Shown here piece by piece: positions 1 to 9,239 of a stretch of 64,000 nt of DNA. The notes beneath the pieces were generated by a model, which ran no database searches, was not told the origin of the DNA, and worked only from the letters and a program-made list of their open reading frames with translations. Every line of letters begins with the position of its first letter. Position 1 is the stretch's first letter. The stretch spans positions 1-64,000 of the forward strand of contig NZ_VWWL01000030.1 in assembly GCF_011752995.1 (NCBI RefSeq), read 5' to 3'. The translations under genes and the position numbers were made by a program. Origin of the DNA: Burkholderia sp. Ax-1724 (GTDB taxonomy: Bacteria; Pseudomonadota; Gammaproteobacteria; Burkholderiales; Burkholderiaceae).

Positions 1-2
1 CG

Positions 3-1250
3 TTCGACGCATGGCGCAAGCGCGTCGCCGGGCCGCTCGTCGCGCCGCTCGCGGCCGGCGAAGCGCGCCTCGTGCGCGTCGGCGGACAGGCCGCGATCGC
101 GGTCGGCGACAGCCAGGCCATCGGCGTGCTTGCGCAGGCCTGGCGCACGATCAACGTATCGAACCAGCTCGTCGTGCACGGCATCGACAGCAGCATCAAC
201 GGCCGGGCCGACGTCGTCGCGCTTTCCGCGCTCGGCGGCGAACCGGCGACACTCGACGTGTACGCCCAGGCGTCGTGGAGCGCCGCCTTCGACCTCGGCG
301 CGGTGGCGGGCGCGGGCCGTCTGCCCGACGCCGTGGTGCTGGATCTCGCGGGCGCGCCCAATAGCGACGGCGCGAGGCCGGTCGCATCGATCTATTTCAA
401 CGACGTGCTGATCGGCGCACAGCTGCTGGACGCCGGCGGCCGCGCACAGCGCGTCACCGCTCACATTCCGCGCGCCGCGCTCGCGGCCCGCAACGTGCTG
501 CGCGTGACGTTCCAGCGCCAGCCCGGCAGCGGCTGCGCGATGGCGCAGGGCTATCCGGCCGCGGTTCTGCCCGGCAGTCATCTGACGCTCGCGCGCGCCG
601 ACGGCGACGACACCTTCACCGGCATGGTGGGGCGTTTCGCGCAAGGCGCGACGCTGGTCGTGCCGGCGTCGTATCTCGCCGACGCGACGGCGACGCTGCC
701 GCGCGTGGCGCGTCTGGCCAACGCGGCCGGCGTCGCGCCGCAACGCGCGGCGCTGAATGTGAGCCCGGACGGACAAGCAGCGGCGCCCGCCGGCGCGTTT
801 CTCGCCATCGACGTGCCGCTGGCCGATCCGAAGTCGCACGTGCGCATCGCGGACGGCCGCCTGACCATTACCGGCCCGCGCGGTGCGATGCTTTACGACG
901 TGAGCGGCGTCGCCAACCTGGCCGAAGTCGGCGTGATCGACGTCGAGCATGCGGGCGGCACGGCAGGCGTGGTCTACCGCAGCGTCGGCGCCCATGCGCC
1001 GCCGCTGCCGACGGCCTTCCAGCTTTCGCACGGCGACGTCGCCGTGATCGACCGCAGCGGCGTGCTCAAGCAGCTCGATACCATCCACGAAGGCGATCTG
1101 GCGCCGCAGACGGGCAGCGCCGCCACGCCGTGGACGCGCCAGTGGCTCATCTGGTTCGTGCCCGCCGTCGTGGTGGCCGGGTTCGTCGCGCTGCTGCTGC
1201 TGGCCGCCTTCGTGCGCCGCCGCAAGGCGCGCCGGCCCGCCGGCGAGTGA
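3..1250 (+). CDS. BcsB-like periplasmic polysaccharide synthase subunit, 5' end outside window
   Basis: The reading frame is open from the window edge, so the N-terminus is missing and 415 residues are visible. They form a periplasmic beta-rich domain followed by one C-terminal membrane helix (about residues 378-400) and a basic tail rich in Arg and Lys. This layout is that of BcsB, the periplasmic partner of cellulose synthase BcsA. The next gene is an NfrB-type glycosyltransferase 11 bases downstream, so this protein probably docks on that synthase in the inner membrane and guides the polymer through the periplasm. BcsB membership is judged from fold layout and context; sequence identity to known BcsB looks low. 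Confidence 0.7.
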   Translation, partial: FDAWRKRVAGPLVAPLAAGEARLVRVGGQAAIAVGDSQAIGVLAQAWRTINVSNQLVVHGIDSSINGRADVVALSALGGEPATLDVYAQASWSAAFDLGAVAGAGRLPDAVVLDLAGAPNSDGARPVASIYFNDVLIGAQLLDAGGRAQRVTAHIPRAALAARNVLRVTFQRQPGSGCAMAQGYPAAVLPGSHLTLARADGDDTFTGMVGRFAQGATLVVPASYLADATATLPRVARLANAAGVAPQRAALNVSPDGQAAAPAGAFLAIDVPLADPKSHVRIADGRLTITGPRGAMLYDVSGVANLAEVGVIDVEHAGGTAGVVYRSVGAHAPPLPTAFQLSHGDVAVIDRSGVLKQLDTIHEGDLAPQTGSAATPWTRQWLIWFVPAVVVAGFVALLLLAAFVRRRKARRPAGE

Positions 1251-1261
1251 GTCCGCGCGCC

Positions 1262-3388
1262 ATGGGTCTGTATTCCGGGTACTACGCCGCGCAGTATTTC
1301 GAACTGCTGCAGTACTGCGCGGGCTTCGTCGCGGTGCTGATCCTGCTGTCCGCGCTCGACGACCTGTTCATCGATCTGTGGTACTGGGCGCGCGAGGCGT
1401 GGCGCGCCGCGACGGTCAAGCGCGCCTACCGGCCGCTCACGGTCGGGCAGTTGCAGGCGCGCGAGGAGCAGCCGCTCGCGATCATGGTGCCGGCATGGCT
1501 CGAATACGACGTGATCGCCGCCATGATCGAGGACATGGTGCGCGTGCTCGACTACCGCAACTACATGGTGTTCGTCGGCACCTATCGCAACGACGCGCAG
1601 ACCATTGCGGAAGTGGAGCGCATGCGCCGCCGCTACCGGCAACTGCACCGCGTCGAGGTGCCGCACGACGGACCCACCTGCAAGGCCGACTGCCTGAACT
1701 GGGTGATCCAGGCGATCTTTCGCCACGAGCGCGAGGCGGGGATCGAATTCGCGGGCGTCGTGCTGCACGACAGCGAGGACGTGCTGCATCCGGTCGAGCT
1801 GAAGTTCTTCAATTACCTGCTGCCGCGCAAGGACATGATCCAGCTGCCGGTTGCCTCGCTGGAGCGGCACTGGTACGAACTCGTGGCCGGCACCTACATG
1901 GACGAGTTCGCCGAGTGGCACGCGAAGGACCTCGTGGTGCGCGAGAGTCTCGCGGGCGCGGTGCCGTCGGCGGGCGTGGGCACCTGTTTTTCGCGGCGCG
2001 CGCTGCTCGCGCTGGCCGAGAGCACGCAGAACCAGCCCTTCAACACCGACAGCCTGACCGAGGACTATGACGTCGGCGCGCGGCTTGCCAGGCTCGGCAT
2101 GCAGTCGATCTTCGCGCGCTTTCCGGTGCAGTTCCGCTCCCGCCGCGCGACGTGGTTCGGTTTGGGCAAGCCGCGCGAGGTCACCATCACGATGCCGCTG
2201 TGCGTGCGCGAGTTCTTCCCCGACACGCTGCGCACCGCCTACCGCCAGCGCGCGCGCTGGGCCCTCGGCATCGGCTTGCAGGGCTGGCAGCACACCGGCT
2301 GGAGCGGCTCGCTCGCCCACCGCTACCTGCTGTTTCGCGACCGCAAGGGGATCGTGACCGCGTTCGTCAGCATGGCCGCCTATGCGCTGCTGATCCAGTT
2401 CCTGCTGTTCATGGGCGCCAGCGCGCTGGGGCTACCCGTGGCGCTGCTGCCGTCGCCGTTCGTCAATTCCACGTGGATGCACGTCGTGCTCGGGCTCAAT
2501 GCCGTGGCGCTGCTGCTGCGCGTCGTGCAGCGCGTCTACTTCGTGACGCGGCTGTACGGCTGGGAGCACGGCGCGATGTCGATTCCGCGCATGGTGGTCG
2601 GCAACTTCGTCAATTTTCTGGCCGTGTCGCGTGCGTGGCGGCTGTTTCTCGTCCACCTCGCGACGGGCAAGCGGCTCGCGTGGGACAAGACCATGCACGA
2701 TTTTCCGACCGCGGACGGCCTGACGGGCGGCCGCCGCCAGCGGCTCGGCGAGCTGCTGCTGTCGTGGCGGGCGATCGACGAGCAGCAGCTCGCGCATGCG
2801 CTCGACGACTGGTACGCGCGCGAAGCGCCGCTCGGCCGCGTGCTGATGGCCAAAGGCTGGCTCGACGAGGAAACGCTCGCCGAAGCGATCGCGTTCCAGG
2901 CCGACCTGCCGCATGCGGCGCTCGATTTGCGCCAGCTCGACGCCGATCGCGCGCGTCTGCCAGTTGATGCGTCGATCCGTCATCGCGTGCTGGTGCAGGG
3001 CACCGACGCGGCCGGCCGCGCGATCCTCCTTACCGCGAGCCCGCTGCCCGAGCCGACGCTGGCGGAGCTTGCCGAGGCGCTCGGGCAGCCGGTCACGCAG
3101 CACATCGCGCGCGAAAGCGACGTCGTGACGGGCCTGCGCCTGCTGCGCGGCACGCCCGAAGCGCTGGAGCCGGCCGCCGCGCGTGTTCCGCTGCTCGGCG
3201 ATCTGCTGATCGAACTCGGCCACGTAACGCGCGAGCGCTTCAACGCGGCGCTGAACCTCTATCGCCCGGACCGCGACGGCCGTATCGGCGACTTCATGGT
3301 GGCGCGCGGCGTAATCAGCAGCCGCGCGCTCAACGATGCGATCGCGGCGCAGGTCCGCGCGCGCGAGGCGGGGGTGCCCGTCACATGA
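1262..3388 (+). CDS. nfrB: NfrB-type processive glycosyltransferase with C-terminal MshEN-like domain
   Basis: This 708-residue membrane protein should polymerise a nucleotide sugar and export the chain. It has an N-terminal membrane helix (about 15-40) and a GT2 catalytic domain with D170-S-E-D173, T266-E-D268 and QRARW (about 329-333), the hallmarks of processive family 2 synthases. Further membrane helices follow (about 365-450), then a soluble C-terminal region (about 500-700) with two copies of the GspE N-terminal/MshEN type fold. E. coli NfrB has the same architecture; it makes the phage N4 receptor glycan and is switched on by cyclic-di-GMP through the MshEN domain. The start was placed at ATG 1262, just after the BcsB-like stop; an upstream in-frame extension would overlap that gene. 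The stop overlaps the next start (ATGA). Confidence 0.88.
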   Translation: MGLYSGYYAAQYFELLQYCAGFVAVLILLSALDDLFIDLWYWAREAWRAATVKRAYRPLTVGQLQAREEQPLAIMVPAWLEYDVIAAMIEDMVRVLDYRNYMVFVGTYRNDAQTIAEVERMRRRYRQLHRVEVPHDGPTCKADCLNWVIQAIFRHEREAGIEFAGVVLHDSEDVLHPVELKFFNYLLPRKDMIQLPVASLERHWYELVAGTYMDEFAEWHAKDLVVRESLAGAVPSAGVGTCFSRRALLALAESTQNQPFNTDSLTEDYDVGARLARLGMQSIFARFPVQFRSRRATWFGLGKPREVTITMPLCVREFFPDTLRTAYRQRARWALGIGLQGWQHTGWSGSLAHRYLLFRDRKGIVTAFVSMAAYALLIQFLLFMGASALGLPVALLPSPFVNSTWMHVVLGLNAVALLLRVVQRVYFVTRLYGWEHGAMSIPRMVVGNFVNFLAVSRAWRLFLVHLATGKRLAWDKTMHDFPTADGLTGGRRQRLGELLLSWRAIDEQQLAHALDDWYAREAPLGRVLMAKGWLDEETLAEAIAFQADLPHAALDLRQLDADRARLPVDASIRHRVLVQGTDAAGRAILLTASPLPEPTLAELAEALGQPVTQHIARESDVVTGLRLLRGTPEALEPAAARVPLLGDLLIELGHVTRERFNAALNLYRPDRDGRIGDFMVARGVISSRALNDAIAAQVRAREAGVPVT

Positions 3389-4248
3389 GCCCTGTCGCGA
3401 TTCGCGCGCGCGCCGCCGGCCGGCGGCTGCGCCGTGCCTGGGCCGCAGCCGCGGTGCTCGGCGCCTGCCTGCTCGCCGGCTGCGAGGCCCCGCCGGCCGT
3501 GTATGCCGACGGCATCGCGTGGCAGCCCGACAACGCGCACGTGAACCCGCACGGCGACTGGGAACGGCTGGGGGTCACCGATCTGCTGATCCAGTGGACC
3601 GCGGTGGACGACACGGCCTTCGTCGGCGGCACCGGTTTGCGCGAAGCGCCGAGCCTGCCCGACTGGCCGCGCATCGCGCGCGAACCGTGGGCGAGCCATG
3701 TGCTGGTCGGCCTCGCGGGCCGCTTCGACGAGCGCGCGGCGCGCGCCGACGCGGCGGAACTCGCGGAGCAATCGCTGAAGCTCGCCGCCGCCGTGCCGCC
3801 GCTGCACGTCGAGGGCTGGTACTTCCCGGTCGAAGTCGATCCGGGCTGGCGCGACGCGCCACAACTCGCGCCGTTGCTGATGCGTTTGCCGAGGCCGTTG
3901 TGGATCAGCGTCTACGACCGCTCGAACATCGGCGGGCCGGCGCTCGCGGCCTGGCTCGACAGCTGGCTGCCGCCCGACGTCGGCGTGCTGTTCCAGGACG
4001 GCGTCGGCGTGTATGCCCGCGAACCCCGCGTGGCCCGCGACTATGCCGACGCGCTGGCGGCCAGGCTCGGCGCGGCCCGCGTGCGGATCATCGCCGAAGC
4101 GTTCCGGCCCGACGTGGGCCGTCCTTTTCGCGCCGCGACGGCCGCCGAGCTCAAGCCTCAATTGGCGGCCTATCGCGGTTTTCGTACTTATGTCTTCGAC
4201 GGACCTCACTATGTGTCGCCCGAACTGGTGGAGAGCGTGCTGAAGTGA
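3385..4248 (+). CDS. Lipoprotein with DUF4434/YbcH-like domain, Nfr polysaccharide operon
   Basis: This 287-residue protein begins with an Arg-rich signal peptide ending in a lipobox (LLAGC, Cys about residue 33), so it should be a lipoprotein. The mature part has repeated hydrophobic beta/alpha segments and a GWYFPVEVD stretch, resembling the TIM-barrel DUF4434 proteins. E. coli YbcH lies beside nfrA and nfrB and is of similar size. A role in trimming or binding the nascent polysaccharide is possible; no catalytic residue was identified with certainty. It overlaps nfrB by 4 bases (ATGA) and the next gene by 4 (GTGA), which implies translational coupling. Confidence 0.7.
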   Translation: MSPVAIRARAAGRRLRRAWAAAAVLGACLLAGCEAPPAVYADGIAWQPDNAHVNPHGDWERLGVTDLLIQWTAVDDTAFVGGTGLREAPSLPDWPRIAREPWASHVLVGLAGRFDERAARADAAELAEQSLKLAAAVPPLHVEGWYFPVEVDPGWRDAPQLAPLLMRLPRPLWISVYDRSNIGGPALAAWLDSWLPPDVGVLFQDGVGVYAREPRVARDYADALAARLGAARVRIIAEAFRPDVGRPFRAATAAELKPQLAAYRGFRTYVFDGPHYVSPELVESVLK

Positions 4249-7094
4249 TCGTGCGCTTTCCTCGACCAACGGCTGTTTCCATCCTGTGCGCCGCGCTGTT
4301 CGCGGCATGCGCGGAGTCCCGCGCCGACGAGACCTTGCCGCTGCCGCTCGCGGGCAGCGCCTATCGGATCGCGCAGCAGGCTTACGACGAATACGCGCGC
4401 GGCGACTATGACGCGGCGGCGCGCGACGCTCGCGAAGCGGTCCGCCTGCGTCCGGACGTGGCGCGGCTGCACACGCTGCTCGCGCAGGCCGAGGCCGCGC
4501 GGAAAGCGCGGCGAGTCCAGCCGCGCGTCGCATCGGGCGAGGCCACCGGCCGTGCCCGTCCCGCCGCGCCCGGCAAGACGGAACCTCGGCGCGCCGTCGA
4601 TCTTGCGGCTCGCGCGCTCGATCTGCTTGCGAGCGGCGACGTGGCGGGTGCCTCGCGCGCCGCTGGCGACGCTGTGGAGTTGGCACCGGGCGCGTCGTCA
4701 TACCGGCTGTTGCAGATCGACTTGCTGCTGCGCCTGCGCGACGACGCGGCGGCCTCGCGCGCAAGCCGCGACGCGCTGGCGAGCGCCGGCGCCGCGGCTT
4801 CGATGATCCATCTGCAGCATGGCTATCTGCTGCAGCGTGACGGCCGTTACGACGAAGCGCGGGCGGACTACGACGAGGCGCTGGCGAGCGTGGCGGACCT
4901 GACGGACGTGGTGGACGACTCGCACGGCGTTGAACAACTGCGCGCGCTGCGTCTGCTCGTGGCCCGCGCCGAACTGAGCGCCGGCGACACGGCTGCCGCG
5001 CTCAAGGTTCTCGAAGCGTTTCCCGACAGCGACGCCGAGGCGCAACAATGGCGCCGGTTCGCGCAATGGCTCGCAACAGGAGACGCGTCCGCGCGGCCCG
5101 CGCTCGAACCGCCGCTTCTGCATTGCGGAGTCAACGGCACCGAACCAGCGTGCTCGCCGATCGCGCCGGAAAAGCCGGCAAGAACGCTGGCCGAGGCGGC
5201 CTATCGCGCCGCCGCGAACGCCCATCCGCGCGAGGCGCTCGGCCTGTTCGACGCGGCCCTGCAGGTCGGTGGACCCGACCGGGAACTGGAAGGCCGGCGC
5301 GACGCCGTGCGCCGCCAGCTTGCGCAGGAGCCCGCGCGCGAAGCCTACGCCGCGCTGGCCGACAACGATCCCCAACGGGCGGAAAAAGCGATCGCCGAGG
5401 CGATTGCGAATGCGCCCGATGTAATGTCCTACCGGCTCCTGCTGATCGACGCGTTGACGCGCGAGCAGCGTTACGCCGAAGCGGAAGCCGCCGCGAGCGC
5501 GGCGATCCAGGTCGACGACGAGGACGCGGTGCCGCTGCTGCTGCGCGGCCACTTGCGCCAGATGCAGGGCCACTACCGCGCAGCGCGCGACGACTACACG
5601 AAAGCCGTCAAGAACGGTGCACTCGGCGACGACGATCTGCGCAACGTCCGGCTCTACGTCGCCGATGCGGCGCTGGCCGAGGGCGATGCGGCATTCGCCA
5701 GCGGCGCGTTGCAGCCGCTGCCGGCCGGCGACGCCGAAGCGGCCTGGCGGCGCAGCCTGATCGCGTACTACCGGCATCGCGCGGACCGCCCGCGGTTGCA
5801 GGCGCCGTTCCTCGATTGCCGGCTCACGCCTTACGGCACGGTGTGTACCGCGCGTCCCGCCGACAATGCGGCCGATGCGATGGTCCCGGCCATTTTCGCG
5901 GCGCTCGCAAAGGGCGACGACGCGACGGCTTTGACGCTCGCGCGCCAACTGGTCGCTGCCGCGCCGAAGCGCGACATGTACCGGCGCGTGCTGGCCGACG
6001 CGCTCGACGCGGCCGGCCGCCACGACGAGGCGAAGCAGGCGCGCGCGGCGCTCAAGGATGCCGCGCCCGAACTGGACTACGCGTATCTGCTCGCGGTGTC
6101 GGGCGCGTCCTCACAAGCGGCCCAAGCGTTCGGCGCGCTCGACGCGGCCGGCAAGCTGCCCGCAACGGCGCTGCGCGATGCGGCCTTCACGGCCGTCAAT
6201 GCCGACCAGCGTCCGCTCGCGGCCGGCTATTTCCGGCGCGCCATCGACGCCGCCGATGCTGGCGCGCTCGACCTCACGCCGCAAAGCCTCTACGAGACGC
6301 GCCGCGCGGTGTCCGAGCTGGAGCGCCGCTGGGGCGCCTATGTGGCGCTGACCTATCGCGGCAGCAACAACATGCAGGCGGGCCAGAACCAGTCGGCGCT
6401 GGTCGGCGACAACCTGCAGATCGGCGCCGAGGCCTGGTGGCGGCCGGCCGCGCTCGAGCGCAACGGCACCTGGGTCGATCTCTATGCGCGGCTCATCGGC
6501 ACGCCGTATAGCGCGCCGACCACGTCCACCGACACGGTGACGGGCGACAGCTTCACCGGCACCTCGCCGACCGGCTGGCCGAGCCTGCTCTCCGCCTTCG
6601 GCGTGCGCTGGAAGCCGTTTGCCTCGCAAAACATCGTGGCCGCCTTCGAGCGGCAGCAGGCGATCGGCTCGGCGGCGCAAAGCGACTGGCTCGCGCGGCT
6701 CGGCTACTCGTGGGGCACGGGCGGCGACCTGCGCGTCGACAAGCCGAGCTGGAACAACGTCCAGCTCTATGCCGAGACCGGCTACTACCTCGTGGCGAAC
6801 ACGCGCTACCTCACGTCGGAACTCGACGCGGGCCGCAGCTTCCGCCTGCCCGATACGTGGCTCGGCCACACGATGCTGACGCCGCACGCCGTGGCCGCGG
6901 CGGACTACAACAACGTCTACACGAGACCGTGGGCCGTCGGCGCGGGCGTCGGCCTCAACCTGCGCACCTGGCTGCGCGAGGACCGCTATCATGCGCCGCG
7001 CTCGTACCTGGACCTGTCGGTGCAATACCGCCTGCGCGTGGCCGGCGACGAACGCGCGAAGGGCTGGTTCATTCGCAGCGTCTTCAACTACTGA
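4245..7094 (+). CDS. nfrA: NfrA-type TPR/outer-membrane polysaccharide export protein
   Basis: This is a 949-residue protein if it starts at GTG 4245, which overlaps the upstream TGA; GTG 4251 is a weaker alternative. A signal peptide (about 1-28, cleavage near SRA-D) is followed by a long Ala-rich alpha-helical region with repeated tetratricopeptide-like units (about 35-700), for example the segments around DYDAAARDAREAV. The C-terminal 230 residues are rich in Gly, Tyr, Trp and alternating hydrophobics and end in an aromatic residue, as expected of an outer-membrane beta-barrel. Size and layout match E. coli NfrA (phage N4 adsorption protein A). It likely exports the polymer made by NfrB across the outer membrane. 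Confidence 0.85.
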   Translation: MIVRFPRPTAVSILCAALFAACAESRADETLPLPLAGSAYRIAQQAYDEYARGDYDAAARDAREAVRLRPDVARLHTLLAQAEAARKARRVQPRVASGEATGRARPAAPGKTEPRRAVDLAARALDLLASGDVAGASRAAGDAVELAPGASSYRLLQIDLLLRLRDDAAASRASRDALASAGAAASMIHLQHGYLLQRDGRYDEARADYDEALASVADLTDVVDDSHGVEQLRALRLLVARAELSAGDTAAALKVLEAFPDSDAEAQQWRRFAQWLATGDASARPALEPPLLHCGVNGTEPACSPIAPEKPARTLAEAAYRAAANAHPREALGLFDAALQVGGPDRELEGRRDAVRRQLAQEPAREAYAALADNDPQRAEKAIAEAIANAPDVMSYRLLLIDALTREQRYAEAEAAASAAIQVDDEDAVPLLLRGHLRQMQGHYRAARDDYTKAVKNGALGDDDLRNVRLYVADAALAEGDAAFASGALQPLPAGDAEAAWRRSLIAYYRHRADRPRLQAPFLDCRLTPYGTVCTARPADNAADAMVPAIFAALAKGDDATALTLARQLVAAAPKRDMYRRVLADALDAAGRHDEAKQARAALKDAAPELDYAYLLAVSGASSQAAQAFGALDAAGKLPATALRDAAFTAVNADQRPLAAGYFRRAIDAADAGALDLTPQSLYETRRAVSELERRWGAYVALTYRGSNNMQAGQNQSALVGDNLQIGAEAWWRPAALERNGTWVDLYARLIGTPYSAPTTSTDTVTGDSFTGTSPTGWPSLLSAFGVRWKPFASQNIVAAFERQQAIGSAAQSDWLARLGYSWGTGGDLRVDKPSWNNVQLYAETGYYLVANTRYLTSELDAGRSFRLPDTWLGHTMLTPHAVAAADYNNVYTRPWAVGAGVGLNLRTWLREDRYHAPRSYLDLSVQYRLRVAGDERAKGWFIRSVFNY

Positions 7095-7113
7095 ACGAAA
7101 CGGGGATAACTCG

Positions 7114-7839
7114 ATGATGGTCAAGAACCCTACATTGTCCGCGGGCGCACGCCGCCCGAAGACTGGCGCCGCCATGGCCGTCATGGCCGCGGCGCTTTTC
7201 GCAGGCGCACTCGCGCTGGCCTGGGGGCCGGCCGCGTCCGCCCAGGAGATCGCGCGGCTCTATGCGCCGCAGGCGCCGGCCGGCTCCAGCTACCTGCGCG
7301 TGGTGAATCCGTCGGCGAAGGCCGTCAGCGTCGAGTTCGCGGGCAAGCGCGACACGCTCGATCCGAAGCGCAGGGTGAGCACCGATTACCGGGTCGTCGA
7401 TGCCGCCGCCGGCGTCGAGATCAAGGCCGACGGGCACGCGCTCGGGCGCTTCGACGTCAAGCCGGGCACCTTCAACACGGTGGTGCTGACGGCGGCGGGC
7501 CAGCCGAAGCTGATCGCCGACGCCAGCGACGGGCGCGACGACCTGAAGGCGGAACTGCGCTTCTACAACCTCGCGCCGGACTGCAACGGCGCGCTCGAGA
7601 TCGAGAACGGCGCGACGGTGTTCGATCGCGTGACGAGCGGCGACACCCGCAAGCGCGTCATCAATCCCGTGCAGGCTCGGCTGCAAGGGCGCTGCGAGGC
7701 GAGCGGAAGCACGGCGCCGGTGGCGCTGCCCACGCTGAAGTCGGGCGATCATGCGAGCGTGTTTCTGCTCGGCGCGGCCGCCGCGCCGCGCCTCGTGATC
7801 CAGACCGACGCCACCGAGCCGTACTCGGCCTGCCACTGA
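7114..7839 (+). CDS. AlgF-like periplasmic polysaccharide O-acetylation protein
   Basis: This 241-residue protein has a signal peptide (about 1-43, ending ASAQ) and a mature domain beginning ARLYAPQAPAGSSYLRVVN, the typical opening of the AlgF family. AlgF helps pass acetyl groups in alginate O-acetylation; WssG plays the same part in acetylated cellulose systems. The start is the first of two adjacent ATG codons, 8 bases after a GGGGATAA stretch. It lies between nfrA and an AlgI-like gene and so opens the acetylation module of this operon. No alginate polymerase genes are present, so the substrate should be the Nfr-type polymer. Confidence 0.85.
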   Translation: MMVKNPTLSAGARRPKTGAAMAVMAAALFAGALALAWGPAASAQEIARLYAPQAPAGSSYLRVVNPSAKAVSVEFAGKRDTLDPKRRVSTDYRVVDAAAGVEIKADGHALGRFDVKPGTFNTVVLTAAGQPKLIADASDGRDDLKAELRFYNLAPDCNGALEIENGATVFDRVTSGDTRKRVINPVQARLQGRCEASGSTAPVALPTLKSGDHASVFLLGAAAAPRLVIQTDATEPYSACH

Positions 7840-7857
7840 GCGCCGGCCCGCACGCCT

Positions 7858-9234
7858 ATGGTCTTCGCGAGCATCAGCTTCCTGTTCGTTTTCCTGCCGC
7901 TCTTCCTGCTGGCCTATGCGCTCGTCGGTGCGCGCTGGCGCAATCTGACGCTGCTCGGATTCAGCTGGATTTTCTATGCGTGGTGGCGTCCCGACTTCCT
8001 GCCGCTGATCGTCTCGATCGCGCTCTGGTCGTGGGGCACGGGCTTGCTGATACAGCGCGCCGGGGCACGGCAACGGCGCTGGGCGCTGCTCGCCGGCATC
8101 GCGTGGCCGCTGCTCGCGCTGGTCTGGTTCAAGTACGCGAACCTGCTGCATGACACGGCACGCTCGATCGGCGTGCCGACCGGCGCATGGCAGGCCGTCG
8201 TGCTGCCGATCGGACTCTCGTTCTTCGTGTTCGGCGCGATTTCGTATGCGGTCGATGTCTATCGCGGCACCGTCGCCGCCGAGCCGAGCTTCGTTAGCTA
8301 TGCGACCTATCAGTCGATGTTCGGCCACCTCGTGGCGGGACCCGTCGTCCGCTACGAATGGGTGGCCGAGCGGTTGCGCCGGCGCGCGTTTCATGCCGCG
8401 GAGTTCGCGGTCGGCGTCGAGCGGTTCATGCTCGGCTTCGCGCAGAAGATCCTGCTCGCGGACACGCTGGCGCCGCTCGTGACGAGCGGTTATCAGCTGA
8501 CGTCGCCGAGCGCGGCCGACGCCGCGCTGACGGTGCTCGCCTATGCGTTGCAGCTGTATTTCGACTTCTGCGCCTACAGCAGCATGGCGATCGGCCTCGG
8601 CCTGATGGTGGGGCTGCGCTTTCCCGAGAATTTCGACGCGCCTTATCTGGCCGGCTCGCTCTCGGCGTTCTGGCGGCGCTGGCATATCAGCCTGTCGAGC
8701 TGGCTGCGCGACTATCTGTACATTCCGCTCGGTGGCAGTCGCCAAAGCCTGCCGCGCGGCTGCGTGAATCTGCTGGTTACGATGGCGCTCGGCGGCCTGT
8801 GGCATGGCGCGAGCTGGACCTTCATGGTGTGGGGCCTGTGGCATGGCGCGGGTCTCGCGGCCGAACGGCTGTGGCGCGCGCGCCGCGGGCCGGCGCTGCC
8901 GTTCTGGGCGGGCCATGCCGTCACGCTGCTGTTCGTGATGGCGGGCTGGCTGCTGTTTCGCGCCGACAGTTGGGGCGAAGTGTCGACGATGCTGGCGGCG
9001 CTCGGCGGCGCGCATGGCTGGGCGATGTCGAGCGCGTTCGCCGCCGCGCTGCGGCCCAACCAGCTCGCCTGTCTGCTGGGCGGCATCGCGCTCGTCTATC
9101 TGCCCGCCGCCTGGCCGGCGGGGCACGCGCGCGGCCAGGCGCTGCTGCGCTATCTGGCGGTGCCGCTGTGGCTGGTCTCGGTGTGCGTGCTGCAAGGACG
9201 CACCGTGGTCCCGTTTCTCTATTTCCAGTTCTGA
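7858..9234 (+). CDS. AlgI-like MBOAT O-acyltransferase
   Basis: This 458-residue integral membrane protein has about ten helices and the MBOAT core. It shows FWRRWHISLSSWLRDYLYIPLGG and the conserved LGGLWHGASWTF block carrying the catalytic His. AlgI (alginate), WssH (cellulose) and PatA (peptidoglycan) take an acetyl group from a cytoplasmic donor and hand it across the inner membrane to periplasmic transferases. It is full length and 18 bases downstream of the AlgF-like gene. Which sugar is finally acetylated cannot be read from the sequence. Confidence 0.93.
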   Translation: MVFASISFLFVFLPLFLLAYALVGARWRNLTLLGFSWIFYAWWRPDFLPLIVSIALWSWGTGLLIQRAGARQRRWALLAGIAWPLLALVWFKYANLLHDTARSIGVPTGAWQAVVLPIGLSFFVFGAISYAVDVYRGTVAAEPSFVSYATYQSMFGHLVAGPVVRYEWVAERLRRRAFHAAEFAVGVERFMLGFAQKILLADTLAPLVTSGYQLTSPSAADAALTVLAYALQLYFDFCAYSSMAIGLGLMVGLRFPENFDAPYLAGSLSAFWRRWHISLSSWLRDYLYIPLGGSRQSLPRGCVNLLVTMALGGLWHGASWTFMVWGLWHGAGLAAERLWRARRGPALPFWAGHAVTLLFVMAGWLLFRADSWGEVSTMLAALGGAHGWAMSSAFAAALRPNQLACLLGGIALVYLPAAWPAGHARGQALLRYLAVPLWLVSVCVLQGRTVVPFLYFQF

Positions 9235-9239
9235 CCGCG

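Noticed and set aside
974..2320. Long minus-strand frame (448 codons) opposite the BcsB-like and nfrB genes
   Set aside because: Arg/Gln/His-rich shadow of GC-rich plus-strand genes whose motifs are clear; no ribosome-binding site.
7084..9195. 703-codon minus-strand frame opposite the AlgF- and AlgI-like genes
   Set aside because: Composition is shadow-like and both plus-strand genes are confirmed by family motifs.
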